DNA of 64,000 nt. Source: Capitulum mitella. Lineage: Eukaryota > Arthropoda > Thecostraca > Pollicipedomorpha > Pollicipedidae. Where the stretch lies: the NCBI GenBank assembly GCA_030062745.1, contig CP099849.1:4386586-4450585 (forward strand), given 5' to 3'. Position 1 is the stretch's first letter. Each line of letters begins with the position of its first letter. The translations under genes were made by a program, and so were the position numbers. Shown here piece after piece: positions 22,412-33,420 of the stretch. Under the pieces are notes generated by a model. That model did not search any database. It saw nothing but the letters and a program-made list of their open reading frames with translations, and was not told where the DNA came from.

Positions 22412-24258
22412 GCTGAATCCGGCTTTAACGAATTTCTGGGGACCTTTGTGAAAATTTGTTATAAGCGGACTTCATTGTGGCCGAAGACACAAAATTTACA
22501 TGTTTAGACTGAAATCGAACGGTGTGTATTATCAAAAGTCATTAGAAAAGCAAAGAACAACAAGTTAGTTTTTTATGTCGTCCTCGCCCGTATAAAGCGT
22601 TCACAATGTGGAGGCCAGAATCTTGAAATCTCCAACAATTTAACTTTTCTTGGCCACAAGATGCGCTTTCTCAGCTGCCTGTAACATCATAACCCCTCTT
22701 GCCTTACACCTTTTGTTGCTCGGTACAGTCTTCTTGGAACGAGCACACCCTCAGAAATGAATATATTTGGGTGCGTTCGCCCCCACATGTTCGTCGTATC
22801 TTCATCTTGCCAAGCATTCTTCTTTGGCTGTCAACCACACTGCCGACGCTGCCGATCTAGTGATTTAATTTAACGCCGCTGGGTGCAGAAACTGTCCATC
22901 CCTGTCGTTTCTCAGTGCATAACATCTGCGGCAATGGAACTAGGGCGAGAAAATTTTGTCTGTGTTCTGCTGGGCTCCTAACTTTTTGTCGGTTTAAATC
23001 TCAAAGTAGTTCGGTAGCTTTGTCACTACAGCCCGGTAAAGTCGAGAGGCCGGTCACGCGGCCTATCTTACGTCGACAACGGACGACCGCAGCCATGTTG
23101 GGCCGAAGAGAGAGCATTATTTTGCCTATGAAACAGTTTCTGAAAACAGCCAGCTGCAAAACATTGAACTGAGTTGGCCTGAGTGATCAGTTTGCAATCC
23201 AAAGGCATGGGTAGCCTGGGTTAGGTCAATTGAGTTCAACCGGGGTCATGCGTAACAAAATGCAGTATTCTGTACCCGGGTCACACGGGAAACTAAAAGA
23301 ATGATGACTGCAGTTACCTAGTAGCACGATGAAACTATGCCAGGTCAACTGAGGCATCCAGGGTCAATTAATGTAAATGATTTTTTCTCCGGGTACAACC
23401 GGATGATCTCAACTGCATTTTGTAAGGATGCATTTTGTTCACCTCAGGTGGCGTCACATGACGTAAGTAAGCCACCTTACATATGTACAAGGATATCCTA
23501 CCTACTAACAACCCACCAGATTGTGTTGATTGATTTCGACGAAATGCAGCATTTTCAAATGATGACTTTGGGTGACCTCGCTTGACGTGACGTAGGTCAA
23601 CCTCGCTTCGCGGGATGTAAGGCCATGGTGTGGACTAGGACTTTACACAGTTTTGTTGCCATCGGTTCTGTGGCTGTTGAGAAAGGAGGTAAGCTACTAG
23701 TGCGACAGTTGGTTTGTTTGGTCTCGATTAACAAGCTCTAGGTCACTCATTTCTTGAGGAATGTAAGTCCATTACGCAAACTTCCTTTTCATGAAGGTTT
23801 GTTGCAATCGATGAGATAGATCAGAAGATAAGATGGCAAAGCCTCACCCCATCAGTGCACGATATTCTGAGGTCCACTGGCGCGCGTGCCAACAACGAAA
23901 TTTCTGCAGGCCAGAAGCGAATATGCCCTGATCAAAAAAGTACCTCTTCTGGTACTTACACCAACAAGGTACCCTCGTCTTTAATGAAGGTACCTCCGGC
24001 CCAAACATTTGGGGTAGTGAACACGAATGTATGGAATAATTCTTGCTTTGTTTCATGCTGTCCAGGAGATCGGAGGTTCTAAACTTGGCCAAAAATTGCC
24101 CTAAGTCTTGAGAAACTCGAACTTATGCCAGAAATGGAGCTTTTATAGCCGAATTTGTTAAATGTAACTTTATTTCACGAATTTCGAGGAGACCAAACAA
24201 TTTGCTTCGGTATGGCCAAATTGCATTATAAGCGGATTCGTGTAGGCGGATTTAACTG
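22412..24258. mobile_element. TA-flanked insertion inside T2 (Tc1/mariner- or pogo/Tigger-like, non-coding)
   Basis: Removing 1,847 bp restores the T2 sequence, leaving TA at both sides (22,410-22,411 and 24,259-24,260). The ends are weakly inverted: GCTGAATCCGGCTTTAACGA at the left; the right end read inward is CAGTTAAATCCGCCTACACG, with GCTTATAA-type motifs further in on both sides. TA targets are typical of the Tc1/mariner superfamily; the end sequence recalls Tigger-type elements. I found no transposase frame, so it is non-autonomous or strongly decayed. Confidence 0.65.
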
Positions 24259-24679
24259 TATTACGACCAAATGCCATGTACGTCGGTGAAAACAGAAATC
24301 CGTAGCAGTTCCGCAGTAATACAAAAGGTGATATTTGTTATTTTTGCTCTTATTCCTGAAACCATGACTCGATTTAAGGAATAAAACATATCTATCACCT
24401 TGCAATTCTTGACCCCTCTTTTTCTGACGCCTGGATCTCCTGTAAAATCTGGATCTCCTTTTTGAAAAAATTGCCATTTTTGTATGCCTTGGTTATGCCC
24501 ATTAATCTCTTCTTGGAAAATTAAATGCGCTTATGATCTAAAAATGTGAACTTTAATCACAGTAGGAAATAGTGTTCACAGTGTGTTTGAATATGATAGC
24601 CATTACCAATAATCCATCATGTAGAAACATACTCCATGTTTTGGGTAAATGGATCCGTCTTAGGCCATTTTTCATATGT

Positions 24680-25115
24680 ACATGCCATAGCATGTGACAC
24701 ATACAACACATATGGAAATGTTTTCCTAACGCAAATAACCTCACTTGACTCAAAATGTGCTGTAGAATGATTTAACTTTCCTCAGAACATATACCCCTCT
24801 TTACGTGCCCTGGATACGCCAGTATTAACTTTGAAAATCGGCCTCTTCGTAACCTTTGTGATAGACCTATCACTTTCTGGTAGAATGCCATGAGTTAAAA
24901 TGTATATGGTATAGCATGTGATGCATCTGGCACATATGGAAATGCTTTCCCAACACGAATAAACTCACTTGCCTAAATGAATTAACTTTCCCCAAAACAT
25001 ATACCCCTTTTTACGTGCTCTGACTACGCTAATATTAAGTTTGAAAATCGACCTCTTCCTAACCTTTGTGATAAATCTGTCAGTTTCTGGTAGAATGCCA
25101 TGAATTGAAACAAAA
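24680..25115 (+). repeat. 225-bp tandem duplication within T2
   Basis: Two adjacent units share TAGCATGTGA, the CACATATGGAAATG stretch, AACATATACCCCT, TTTGAAAATCG and TTTCTGGTAGAATGCCATGA. They differ by many substitutions, so the duplication is old. Confidence 0.75.
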
Positions 25116-25343
25116 TCAGAAACGAAACGTGGTCGTAAATCCCTTATAAATAAATCGCTATTTACAATTTTCGACAGCTTTTCAGCATGATCGATTTCTT
25201 CAGAAATTTAGATCTTGCTGCAGACTATCGAAAACCGTTTTCTGGTAGGATATCGGATAATTAGTTTTCTAGATCACGGGGAGACAGGATCTGTCGCCAC
25301 CACGGAATGGGGTATGCCGGACAGGGGCACGGAATAGGGTTAA

Positions 25344-27588
25344 AGGGAATTACGACCTGTGGCGACTGCAAAGAAACGCGGTTATCTGGTGACTCATGAA
25401 CGCGTTCGACCCTGAAAGATAACGTGCAATCATTTTTTTTTCTCGAAATAGCAAGGAATAATGCGAAAAACGCATTTTTTGCGAGAAGATTGTTTGATAC
25501 TTGCTGTTAAGGTACTCGCGTTTAGATGCTGTCATCGATCAGCTGTGGGCCATCACTCCATCTTCGTTGCGAAGATAGTGCGGCAATGGCAGTAAAAAGT
25601 ATACTTATTTTTTACGGTGTCCGCATTTGTGACTCCTAACGAATTCGACTCTTTGCTTGACTGGTGCGTGGAAAAAGAAGCCAGACGACGAACAAGTCGA
25701 TAAGTGTAAGGGAATTCCATTCCCACGGCTCTCTTATTACCTTATCGATCAATGGGCATTTCCCCAACACACTGCTGTGTTTAATATTAAGTGTTTCCCA
25801 GTAACCTCGTAATTTCAATTTACATCTCCCTCGCGCAGTGTTGTATTATATGTTTCTTTTATCAATGTTGGTATCAGTGACCTGACTCGAGTGTATGGGA
25901 ATGGTCAAGTCATCAGAGATCAAGCTAGGTCGAATGTGCATATCAAACTTTGGCGTCAAACGCCATTGTAGTTTTGCATACGTGATGTTTTCTACATTTG
26001 CAAGAATGCTTTATTGCGATTCACCACATCAACGTTATTTTGTCGAACATCGTTTGATATAACGTAAGGCCAGTTTGTAGGCCAGGTCACGCGGGGTAAG
26101 GGAATTTAAAAATTAAAAAATTCAAAATTTAATTGTGCCCTTAGCGGTGACCTTGGGAAACTATCGCTGCCAGTGCATTGATATGCCGAGGACAAGTGGT
26201 CAAACAATAACTTCCGAGCCCAAAACAATCCGAAACTCGGTTCTGAGGTTACCATTGGAAAGAAAAACCTTGCCACGTCTTATTTTCAATACCACTAGAA
26301 AAAATCCGGAGATTGACTTGACCTCAAGTCGCAGATTTTGCCTCATGCAAATTTTTGAGATAGAGCAGTTGGTGAGATTAGGTATTTGAAGACACAGTGA
26401 ATAATTAAGATAAAACATTTTTCCTAACCCTTCACTCCTCCCAGATCAGCAGTCTTGTAGACAGTAGCAAGATGGCAGTGAAGTTGCCGACTTTGGATAC
26501 CCTCAGTTTTAGCCCTGTCGCTCTATGCCGTGCTGTTGCATGGGACAACATCGCCTACCTAAAAAGGATTTTGGCCTACTAATTTAGAAAAAGAAACATG
26601 TTTAAAGTAGAAGCTGGCGAAAAAGTGATAACAAAATTGACAATGTGAGTAATTTAGACGAAAGGCGTTTATCTGTTTCCTGTTTACTCTGATGAACAGA
26701 GGAGGTGGGCCCTCCTCTGTCTAAGGAACCCTCCTCCCAAGATTGGGGGCATGCTGATTCTTCGAAACTTTGCTTTACGGCGTTATTTGCTATCCCCAAT
26801 AGTGGACCTACGTCCATGAGTTTGTCCCTACTGACCTGCCACCATGTGAATTGCATCGCGTGTTCTGTAAGCAACGGGAAATGTTTCTAAAGGTTTTTCT
26901 AAAAAAAAATGGAAATTTATTACAGCTGATCACATTTTGCAGCTTGCCAATACGTACCTTGAAAGAATCCAAAGTTCAACCTAAGTTGGAAAAGCCATAC
27001 AAAAAGAGGCAGAATGACATGTAATGGCGGAACCAGTCATTTTCACTTTACCATACGAATACCACAGAGAAAAAGACGACGACGGTGTATAAGAAGTATT
27101 CGGTACTTCGTTGAGTAGGTGCAGACGTCTTGGCTCAGTCACGTTCAGTTCCACCAGCAGACGTCTGTACACGCAGAACACGCACACAGAATCAAACTGG
27201 AAAAATAGGCAATCATAAAATCATCAGCCAGCGTCTGAAGCGTCCGGAACGAACATAGTCGATTCTTGATAACATGCACGCGTCGTAAGCATGTCTAAAC
27301 TAAACGACATGTCGCTGCGCTTTTCGGAGGCGTTCCTGTATAGTGCTTTGAATCATCTGTTAACTTGCTCTTAGATTTCTAACGTCTTAATAAATCGGCA
27401 TTCTTGTGGTCGATTGCATAAACATAGGAAATTAAGAGATGGTGACGAACGTTGACGCAGTCTAGACTCAGCGATGGAAATGCAGGGCTCCACCCCAATA
27501 TCAAACATCAGCTTCCATCGGTCGAACCCGAGTCATTTATCAGCGTTTCCCTCGGGCCATGCCCGGGTCGGGTCCTTAGTAGACGGCC
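25344..27588. other. no gene established; one possible minus-strand exon
   Basis: A minus-strand segment at about 27,045-27,196 is bounded by a strong acceptor (GCCTATTTTTCCAG) and a donor (TATG|GTAAAG) and is open, encoding FDSVCVFCVYRRLLVELNV through SSFSLWYSY. I do not recognise it and call it only a candidate. The rest shows nothing. Confidence 0.35.
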
Positions 27589-29000
27589 GTGGGTGTCGCC
27601 GGAGGGTGGTCCAACGCTTTCCTGCCGGCGTCGGCAGCTGCCATCGGCCGGCGCTGGTGTCCACGCCCCTCCTGGTCTCTGGCCAGCAGCGCCACGCTGC
27701 TGGCGCTGCGTCTGGGGCTGGTGGTGACCTGCATGGTGCTGGTCGGCAGACAGGAGGCTGAATTTCGCCACCAGCCCGTCTTCACTTCTTATCGGGAGAC
27801 GTTCCCGTGGGTGACCATCTGCCCAGCTCGGCAGCCGGAGCCGCACGAGTGGGAGCCGCTGCTGCAACTGGTGGCCGACGGCAACATGAACATGGAGGAA
27901 GCGTTTCGCCGCACCATGCTGGCTCATTCGCAGGACGAACACGGGCAGAGCGGCAACAACAGGATCCAATTCGGCATCAGTAGTTTTAAACTCGCCGCCA
28001 AATGATTCTAAGCCCGGCAAGTGGCGGTCCGATTATTACTACACTCTCGCAGCGTTCCAAAATCCAGTTTTATATGCCTTGAGCTGCGTAACGTTCTTCC
28101 CAAGCCCACAGGTGTTCACTCCGGACAAGCGCAGCCAGCCCTTGAAGATTGAGCTCGCCGTGAGTTCCAAACGCCGGGCGCACATCTTCGACTATCACGC
28201 CTTCGCGCACCGCCACGAGTTTCTCGGTCCGTATTACGTCGACCGTGATCTGCCCCGGCCGGCTTCGATCGCACTAGATGTGGGCAAACAGGTTCGCTAC
28301 AGGATTTTGTCTGAAAGTCGCCGACTTGTCAGTCGGACGAGCTCGCCTTGTCGGGACGAGGGCGACTACGACGGGGGCCGGTGTCTTTACGACTGCATGT
28401 GGCGACGGATCGCCTCTGTCATGGGCTGCCGGCTGCCCTGGATGCCGTCCCGGATCTCCCAACAGGTGTCACCGGAAGTGCCAGCGGCCGAGGTGCCCCC
28501 CTGCCGCGCACTGCCACAGCTCATACATCTCCGTGGTAGGCGTCTGTTGCGTCACCCTGGCGGCGACAGCTCTGTCTTCGATGGTCACTGACTGAAGTTT
28601 GTGCCGCGAAATTTCCTCCAAAAAAGGGGTCGATGTCCTCCTGCATGCTTCAGAGAAGGCATCTCGCTTCAGGCCACGTTGTCCAGCAGTGGTATCCTGC
28701 GGTCTGGCGTGACTGGTTTCTCACTGGCGTTTGGCTTCTCCTGCTGGCAGAGCGCCGAGCAGCTGACCAACACCATCAAGTGATGGTGATGTTCAGCCAT
28801 CACCATCACTTGATGATGGTGATGGCTGAACATCACCATCATCAAGTCACTGATCGCCGGCGTCGGCGGCACCGTGGGCCTGCTGCTCGGACTCTCGGCG
28901 TTCTCTCCGGTCGACTCGCTGCGGTGGCTGGGCAGAAAGGTGGCCGGCGGCACCGGCCACCGCCGCCGCCGCCCGCCCGAAACCCCCCTGGTCATTCTTC
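27589..29000 (+). pseudogene. DEG/ENaC (degenerin/pickpocket) sodium-channel gene, probably broken
   Basis: DEG/ENaC subunits form trimeric, amiloride-type sodium channels with two membrane helices and a cysteine-rich ectodomain. Seen here: helix 1 (LLALRLGLVVTCMVLVG, ~27,700) followed by YRETFPWVTICP, the family's post-TM1 motif; after an acceptor (TTCTTCCCAAGCCCACAG, exon from 28,112) an ectodomain with VRYRILSESRR, SSPCRDE, GGRCLYDCMW and MGCRLPWMP; then a C-x-x-x-x-x-C..SYISV segment in another frame; finally QLTNTIK and SLIAGVGGTVGLLLGLSAF, helix 2 with the GG..GL..G.S signature. The first exon's only visible donor (27,980) is out of phase with the 28,112 acceptor, a frame change occurs near 28,490, and a hairpin insertion stops helix 2. 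An intact allele elsewhere is possible. Confidence 0.75.
28781..28846. repeat. 66-bp palindromic insertion in DEG/ENaC helix 2
   Basis: Two perfect 28-bp inverted arms (28,781-28,808 and 28,814-28,841; arm start TGATGGTGATGTTCAGCC) surround CTTGA. The 7-bp CATCAAG is repeated on each side (28,774-28,780 and 28,840-28,846). Removing 66 bp rejoins ACCATCAAG to TCACTGATCGCC, restoring the family's NTIK-SLIA junction. Its length is a multiple of three but it begins with TGA. Confidence 0.9.
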
Positions 29001-29559
29001 CCGTGCCGGGACTGTGTGGCTGGGGTCATGTTTTTTGGTACACCAGGCGAACTAGACATCGTTTCTGTCAAACTTGTTCTCGCGACCTCACTTGACCTCA
29101 TTCGAAACAAATGAGCCTGAACAGGACGTTGCACAACATATGTATCTTTCACCAGGTGTTACTGGTGGAAACGGATCTTGATTCATATGCTTAAAATCTT
29201 GTTCTGAACGTAAAACAATAAGCAAAACGTCAACAGCAATGAATGCCTTTGAAAGTTGCAGACGAAAAAACTTGATTTTTTCTCGACGAAATACAGTCCC
29301 TAACCCTCATTGGACAGAGCATTTTTCTAACTTGTTCAAGGACTGGGACTGATTCAGACCCACTGGTCATTGGAAAACTAAGGATGTCAGAAGTCGGGAA
29401 TAAACACCGTGCGATATCTTATTTCCATTCTGCAGTGCCAATTAAATGTTTCTTTTCTAGCTTTTACTCTTCACCGCGTATTCCATCTCAAGGCAGGCCA
29501 GTATGACCATCAACATACGGTCATTTGTCATTTCTCAAATAAATGGATTTGAGCTGATA
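29001..29559. other. no gene recognised
   Basis: Presumed 3' flank of the channel gene. TGACCT and GACCTCA motifs occur near 29,085-29,098; no polyadenylation context could be assigned with confidence. Confidence 0.5.
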
Positions 29560-31350
29560 GTCATTGGTGCTTGAATGCCGTTCATTACGTTGCGTAAATA
29601 GCACACCAACGTTTATATCAAAACCAATGATTACCCGAAGTCAGATCAAATTGACATACCACGCCAGGTTTGAAATAAAGTTTGAAGTGATGCGCAGATA
29701 TGTAGGAAATTGTCAAAGAAGCATAATCTGTTTGCTTGGAACTGCCATAGTTCTCCACAAGGAAAAAAATATAGTTATCAGAAGAGCCTTCAAATTTTCC
29801 ATCTTTGTTATCCTTTACGAAGATGAGTACCTGGAGAAACCGGACAACATCCTAAATGGTATGAATAAATTTTAACGCATCACCAAGGACCCACGGACAA
29901 AATGAAGCAAGTGTAAACCTGTCACTTCAGCCGACGTTATGACTCAATGTGCACATTTTGTCAAAATTACCGGCGAATATTCCCCTGGTTACGCGTGCAA
30001 AAACGACGAAACACGCAAGAATGGGAACCCAGTCCGGCCCATTGTTTCATAAGTGTCTGCTCCAACATAGCGCGTAGTGAGTACGTACCATCTGTACACA
30101 GTCTAAACTCAACGGAGGAGTTTATGGACAGTAACAGATGATGCCAACATGAATGACCGGCATCCTGACTTCACCTGACGCCCAGAACTCGTTCAGAAAC
30201 GTCCCGGTTGAAGAGGCCATTGAGACGATTTTGCATTGTGTCCGCCATCATCCGACCCTAGCACATCGGAAGCTGAACTGCCGGATTCTGGAAAACATCC
30301 CCTGATCGTGCCCCCTTTCGCAGGCCTGACGGCCAGCTATACCGCCAAAAAGAGGATGTAGCTATGGGGTCTCCCCTTGGGTGTTCGCCTGCCAATTTCT
30401 ACTGGGCTGACTTGAAGAAAAAATTCTGACGAATGATGCTCTGGGACGAAACTTCTACTGTCGTTACGTAGTTGGTATTTTCATAGACTTCCAAGACAAA
30501 AGCCACCTCGAAAGGCTCAGGGTAGCTCTGGGGAACAACTCAGTATTAACTTTCAACTACGAACCAAGTACTGACAATGTCCTACTGTCCCTTGACGTCC
30601 AGGTGAGGGCTTGCAACAACTCTTTTGAGGCTGCGTTAGTCAAGAAAGCTACTGTTCAAGTGAGGTGCTTGAATGCGAAAAGCGAGTACCCAAACAGACA
30701 TACAAGCCTCATGTGCTTTGTCAAACGAGCCATCAAAACCTGTTCAACATGCGAGGCACTGGACGGCGATCTCTTGAGACTGCAGTCTATTCTAACTAGT
30801 AAGGGCTACTCAAACACAAAAACAAACAGCTAGATGTCATTTTCAGTAAGCAAAAACAAGATACCGAAAAAAACGAACATTGATAGCTTCTATAGGAATC
30901 AGATGAGCACCGCTTACCAGGTTGATGAAAAAGTTTTACGAGGCATTTTACCGAAGCATATAACGTGTACAGATAACTGCAACCAGCTTAAAGTCATCAT
31001 GTGCTGCAGAAATGGAACAATGTGAAACCTTCAGATTAAAAAATAACCTTTCAGCCAAACAGAACGACCTCAAGAGGACCAATGCAGTTTACAAATTTCC
31101 TTGCCTGCGCAAAGATTGCAAGTTTCGTAATACAAGCTACATTGGCGTAATCACCACCTCACTGTCTAAGACGCTGACAATACGCCTGAGGAACGGCGAT
31201 TCATGTCAGCGTATGCTCCAATCTGTCTACATTCAAGCTCACTCGCCAGTACTCAATATACAAATGAAGTCATGCGTAACTCTAGCTCTGGGGAAGGGGG
31301 ACGGAGGGCTGAAACCAGGGTAGGGAAACTGCATTGGGGTAGGAGGAAAT
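29560..31350 (+). mobile_element. Penelope-like retroelement, copy 1 (decayed)
   Basis: Plus-strand segments in order match a Penelope-like element that makes a reverse transcriptase with a C-terminal GIY-YIG endonuclease: YVPSVHSLNSTEEFMDSNR (~30,090-30,140), the RT block AMGSPLGCSPANFYWADLKK (~30,360-30,420), FYCRYVVGIFIDF, VLTFNYEPSTDN with LLSLDVQV (~30,450-30,600), CLNAKSEYPNRHTS and RAIKTCSTCEAL (~30,670-30,770), then the endonuclease region KRTNAVYKFPC, NTSYIGVITTSLSKTLTIRL (~31,075-31,190). The frame is broken in several places. The limits are approximate. Its 3' end runs into a TA tract at 31,361. Confidence 0.85.
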
Positions 31351-31359
31351 TGAGGAGTC

Positions 31360-31360
<1 letters not shown>

Positions 31361-31407
<47 letters not shown>
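31361..31407. repeat. TA microsatellite between the two Penelope-like copies
   Basis: About 23 TA units, directly downstream of copy 1 and directly upstream of the truncated copy 2. Confidence 0.95.
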
Positions 31408-31411
<4 letters not shown>

Positions 31412-32260
31412 GAAAGTACACCGTAAAGCCACTGATGCTGGTCGATGCATGAATGCGGTCAGTGAATGCCCAGAGCGCTGCCGGCCGTCATCCGTTTATT
31501 CATCCGGCGAGCATTCAGACGCTGCTCTGATTGGCCCGTCACACGTCAGAAACTACAGCGCCGTGAACAAATCTCTCTAAATAATGGTTGTGCTTATACG
31601 GAAATTAAAAGTTCCAAAAGAAAGAGAATAACAGAGAGGGTCAGATCTGCCTAAACTGTCGAAACCAAATGGCACGCAATGACAACCCACGTCACTAGCC
31701 GTTTTACAACAACCAGATGTTCTTTTCATATAATGTCGATGAAAAAGTCCTGCATAGCAAAGACCAAAGTCGCACCAGCGGACCAAAACACCTAAATCAG
31801 ACTCGTTATCTACTACGAGAGTGGGACTATCAGCAGCTTCGTCATGAAAAACAACACGGCAACCGAAACTAACAAACTGAAACGGACCAACCTAGTTTAC
31901 GAATTTGAATGTCCACACAGAGACTGCTGTATCCGCAACGTAAACTACATTGATATGACTACAACTTTATCACGTGACATGACCATGCACCTGCAGGAGG
32001 GACCGCCTGACCAACACAAGCGCAAAGCACGCAGCCGCAAACTCCTACATTCTGATTTAAGTGGATGCACATGGATCCTGAAATCCTGTTCGAGCAAATG
32101 CCGAGTACAGGTCTTAGAACAGGCTATCATCAAGGACAAGACGCCAGAACTTAACAAGCAGTTGAAGTCTTGCATCACTCTGAACCTTTTTAGTCATCCC
32201 ATGAGGGAGGGTGAAAAAATGAGTGATGATAGACAAGGGGAAAAGAAGAAAGAGGGGAAG
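31408..32260 (+). mobile_element. Penelope-like retroelement, copy 2 (5'-truncated, decayed)
   Basis: Begins inside the reverse-transcriptase thumb region (VHRKATDAGRCMNAVSECPE, ~31,410-31,470) and continues to a second endonuclease region with KRTNLVYEFECPHRDC, NVNYIDMTTTLSRDMTMHLQ and ILKSCSSKCRVQVLEQAIIK (~31,870-32,140). Sequence differs clearly from copy 1, so it is a separate family member and not a recent duplicate. It is broken in several places. It too ends in a TA tract (32,330-32,402). Confidence 0.8.
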
Positions 32261-32329
32261 AAGCGTTTTGTGTATTGGTGTGATTTTGGCATATGTATAA
32301 TCTGGAAACTGTCCTTGCTTGCCAAACTT

Positions 32330-32345
32330 TATATATATATATATG

Positions 32346-32402
<57 letters not shown>
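32330..32402. repeat. TA microsatellite at the 3' end of Penelope-like copy 2
   Basis: About 73 bp of TA with one GTACATG interruption. The long Tyr-Ile runs in all frames here are translation artefacts. Confidence 0.95.
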
Positions 32403-32406
<4 letters not shown>

Positions 32407-33000
32407 GCAACGAATTACAACGCAAAATTCAAAGCAAAAACATCAAACTGTGTGGGTTTGCAATTTGTTTAAATACACAAAAAATCGTTTAGCAAATTTT
32501 GATAAATTTTCGTCAGGATTTGGAGATGCAGCCAGAAATCCGAAGTTTCAGAAAAGTGTGTCCAGAGCCTTTTTCGTTAGCAGATAAGCCAGTTCGACAT
32601 GCACCTCTGAAAATGAAAAAAGTAAGTCATTTTCGAGAAAAATATAATGGAAAATAGCAATCAAGATCAACTCTGAATTATTTGGAGATCGACATTTACT
32701 GTCCTTATCCTGATGTGTGCGAAGCTTGCACTTCCGGTGACGAAGACGTGGCTGCTTACGTCGGCCATACTCACTGCCGCAGCCAAGGGCGGGGGCCGGG
32801 GGGCCCGGGCCCCCTTCTTAGGCCCTCATTTTTTGTGAAAACCCGACGTGTGGTTTTCGTATGATTCCAGTGCTCACTGTGCTCCGGTCCCTTCCTTAAG
32901 AAAACCCTGGCTGCGCCCCTGGTCACACTGCAGCAGTCAACTAACGAGCAGCCTGCAGCACATTCTGGAAATGCTGTTCGATTCCGGCTACAGTGCAAAA
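32403..33000. other. no gene; short MITE-like element at about 32,777-32,920
   Basis: CGCAGCCAAGGGCGGGGGCC near 32,778 and GGCTGCGCCCCTGG near 32,909 form short inverted ends around about 140 bp including CCGGGGGGCCCGGGCCCCC, as in common invertebrate MITEs with GGGGCGCAGCC ends. Target duplication not identified. Confidence 0.4.
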
Positions 33001-33420
33001 TCAGTCCTCATTTTCGTCCGTCGTGCGCTTGGAGCGGCGAAGATTTGGTCGCAGAGAACGGTCATGTTGTTCAACGGTTTTCAGCACATTCCGCGGGCGC
33101 TGCTCGCTCCTGGCGGCTGCCACGAGGTCTGGCGCGAGCTTTACACCGCGCTCGGCGCAGCCACTGACGACGCTGATGGCACGCGCGTTGGCCAGGCCCG
33201 TCTGGAAGGCTGCAGCGGTAGGCCAGTCCTCGACGTCGAGCGAGAGAAACGCCGGATCGATATGCAGGTGAGGCATACTGAACCAGCAGTCTGAGCTCGC
33301 GAGGTCCTCCAGCCGGGTGGTCGGCGAGAGGGCTGATAACTTGGGCTTACCGAAGCTGGTGCCGAAGTGCGCCATCGGGGCTCGCATTGGGGGACCATTT
33401 GCCTTATGCTTCAGGATCCG
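33001..33420 (-). pseudogene. C-terminal fragment of a multi-copy arthropod protein (CAERGVKL type)
   Basis: A 128-codon minus-strand frame encodes FGKPKLSALSPTTRLEDLAS, CWFSMPHLHIDPAFLSLDVE, DWPTAAAFQTGLANARAIS, VVSGCAERGVKLAPDLVAAA and PNLRRSKR. From memory this matches the C-terminus of an uncharacterised multi-copy arthropod family (VVNDCAERGVKL..DF..AAR..., then LQVVE..R...PNLR). I think the palindrome at 5.8-7.5 kb holds N-terminal pieces of the same family. The usual N of VVNDCAERG is replaced (VVSGCAERG), and no upstream remainder is recognised, so this is probably a dead fragment. Role unknown. Confidence 0.55.

Larger units (their letters stand above)
22275..25339 (+). mobile_element. 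T2 element copy A, split by a 1.85-kb insertion
   Basis: The left part (about 22,275-22,411: GGCATCGGTTTCAGGGTGCAT, TTTGTTAGTTCCATATGTGTA) continues, as in the T2 copies at 36.2 and 55.7 kb, directly into TATTACGACCAAATGCCATG at 24,259. The element ends at 25,339 with GGCACGGAATAGGG followed by TTAA (25,340-25,343). A G-rich hairpin-like end (GGGGAGACAGGATCTGTC) lies at 25,279-25,296. A 225-bp tandem duplication occupies about 24,680-25,115. The left terminus is not resolved. No coding sequence is seen. Confidence 0.75.

Noticed and set aside
27508-28020. 170-codon minus-strand frame opposite the DEG/ENaC exon
   Set aside because: Antisense shadow of a GC-rich exon; the plus-strand frame carries the family motifs.
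31361-32402. Long Tyr-Ile or His-Thr coding runs
   Set aside because: They are translations of TA and TG microsatellites here and at 1.6, 42.7 and 45.5 kb.
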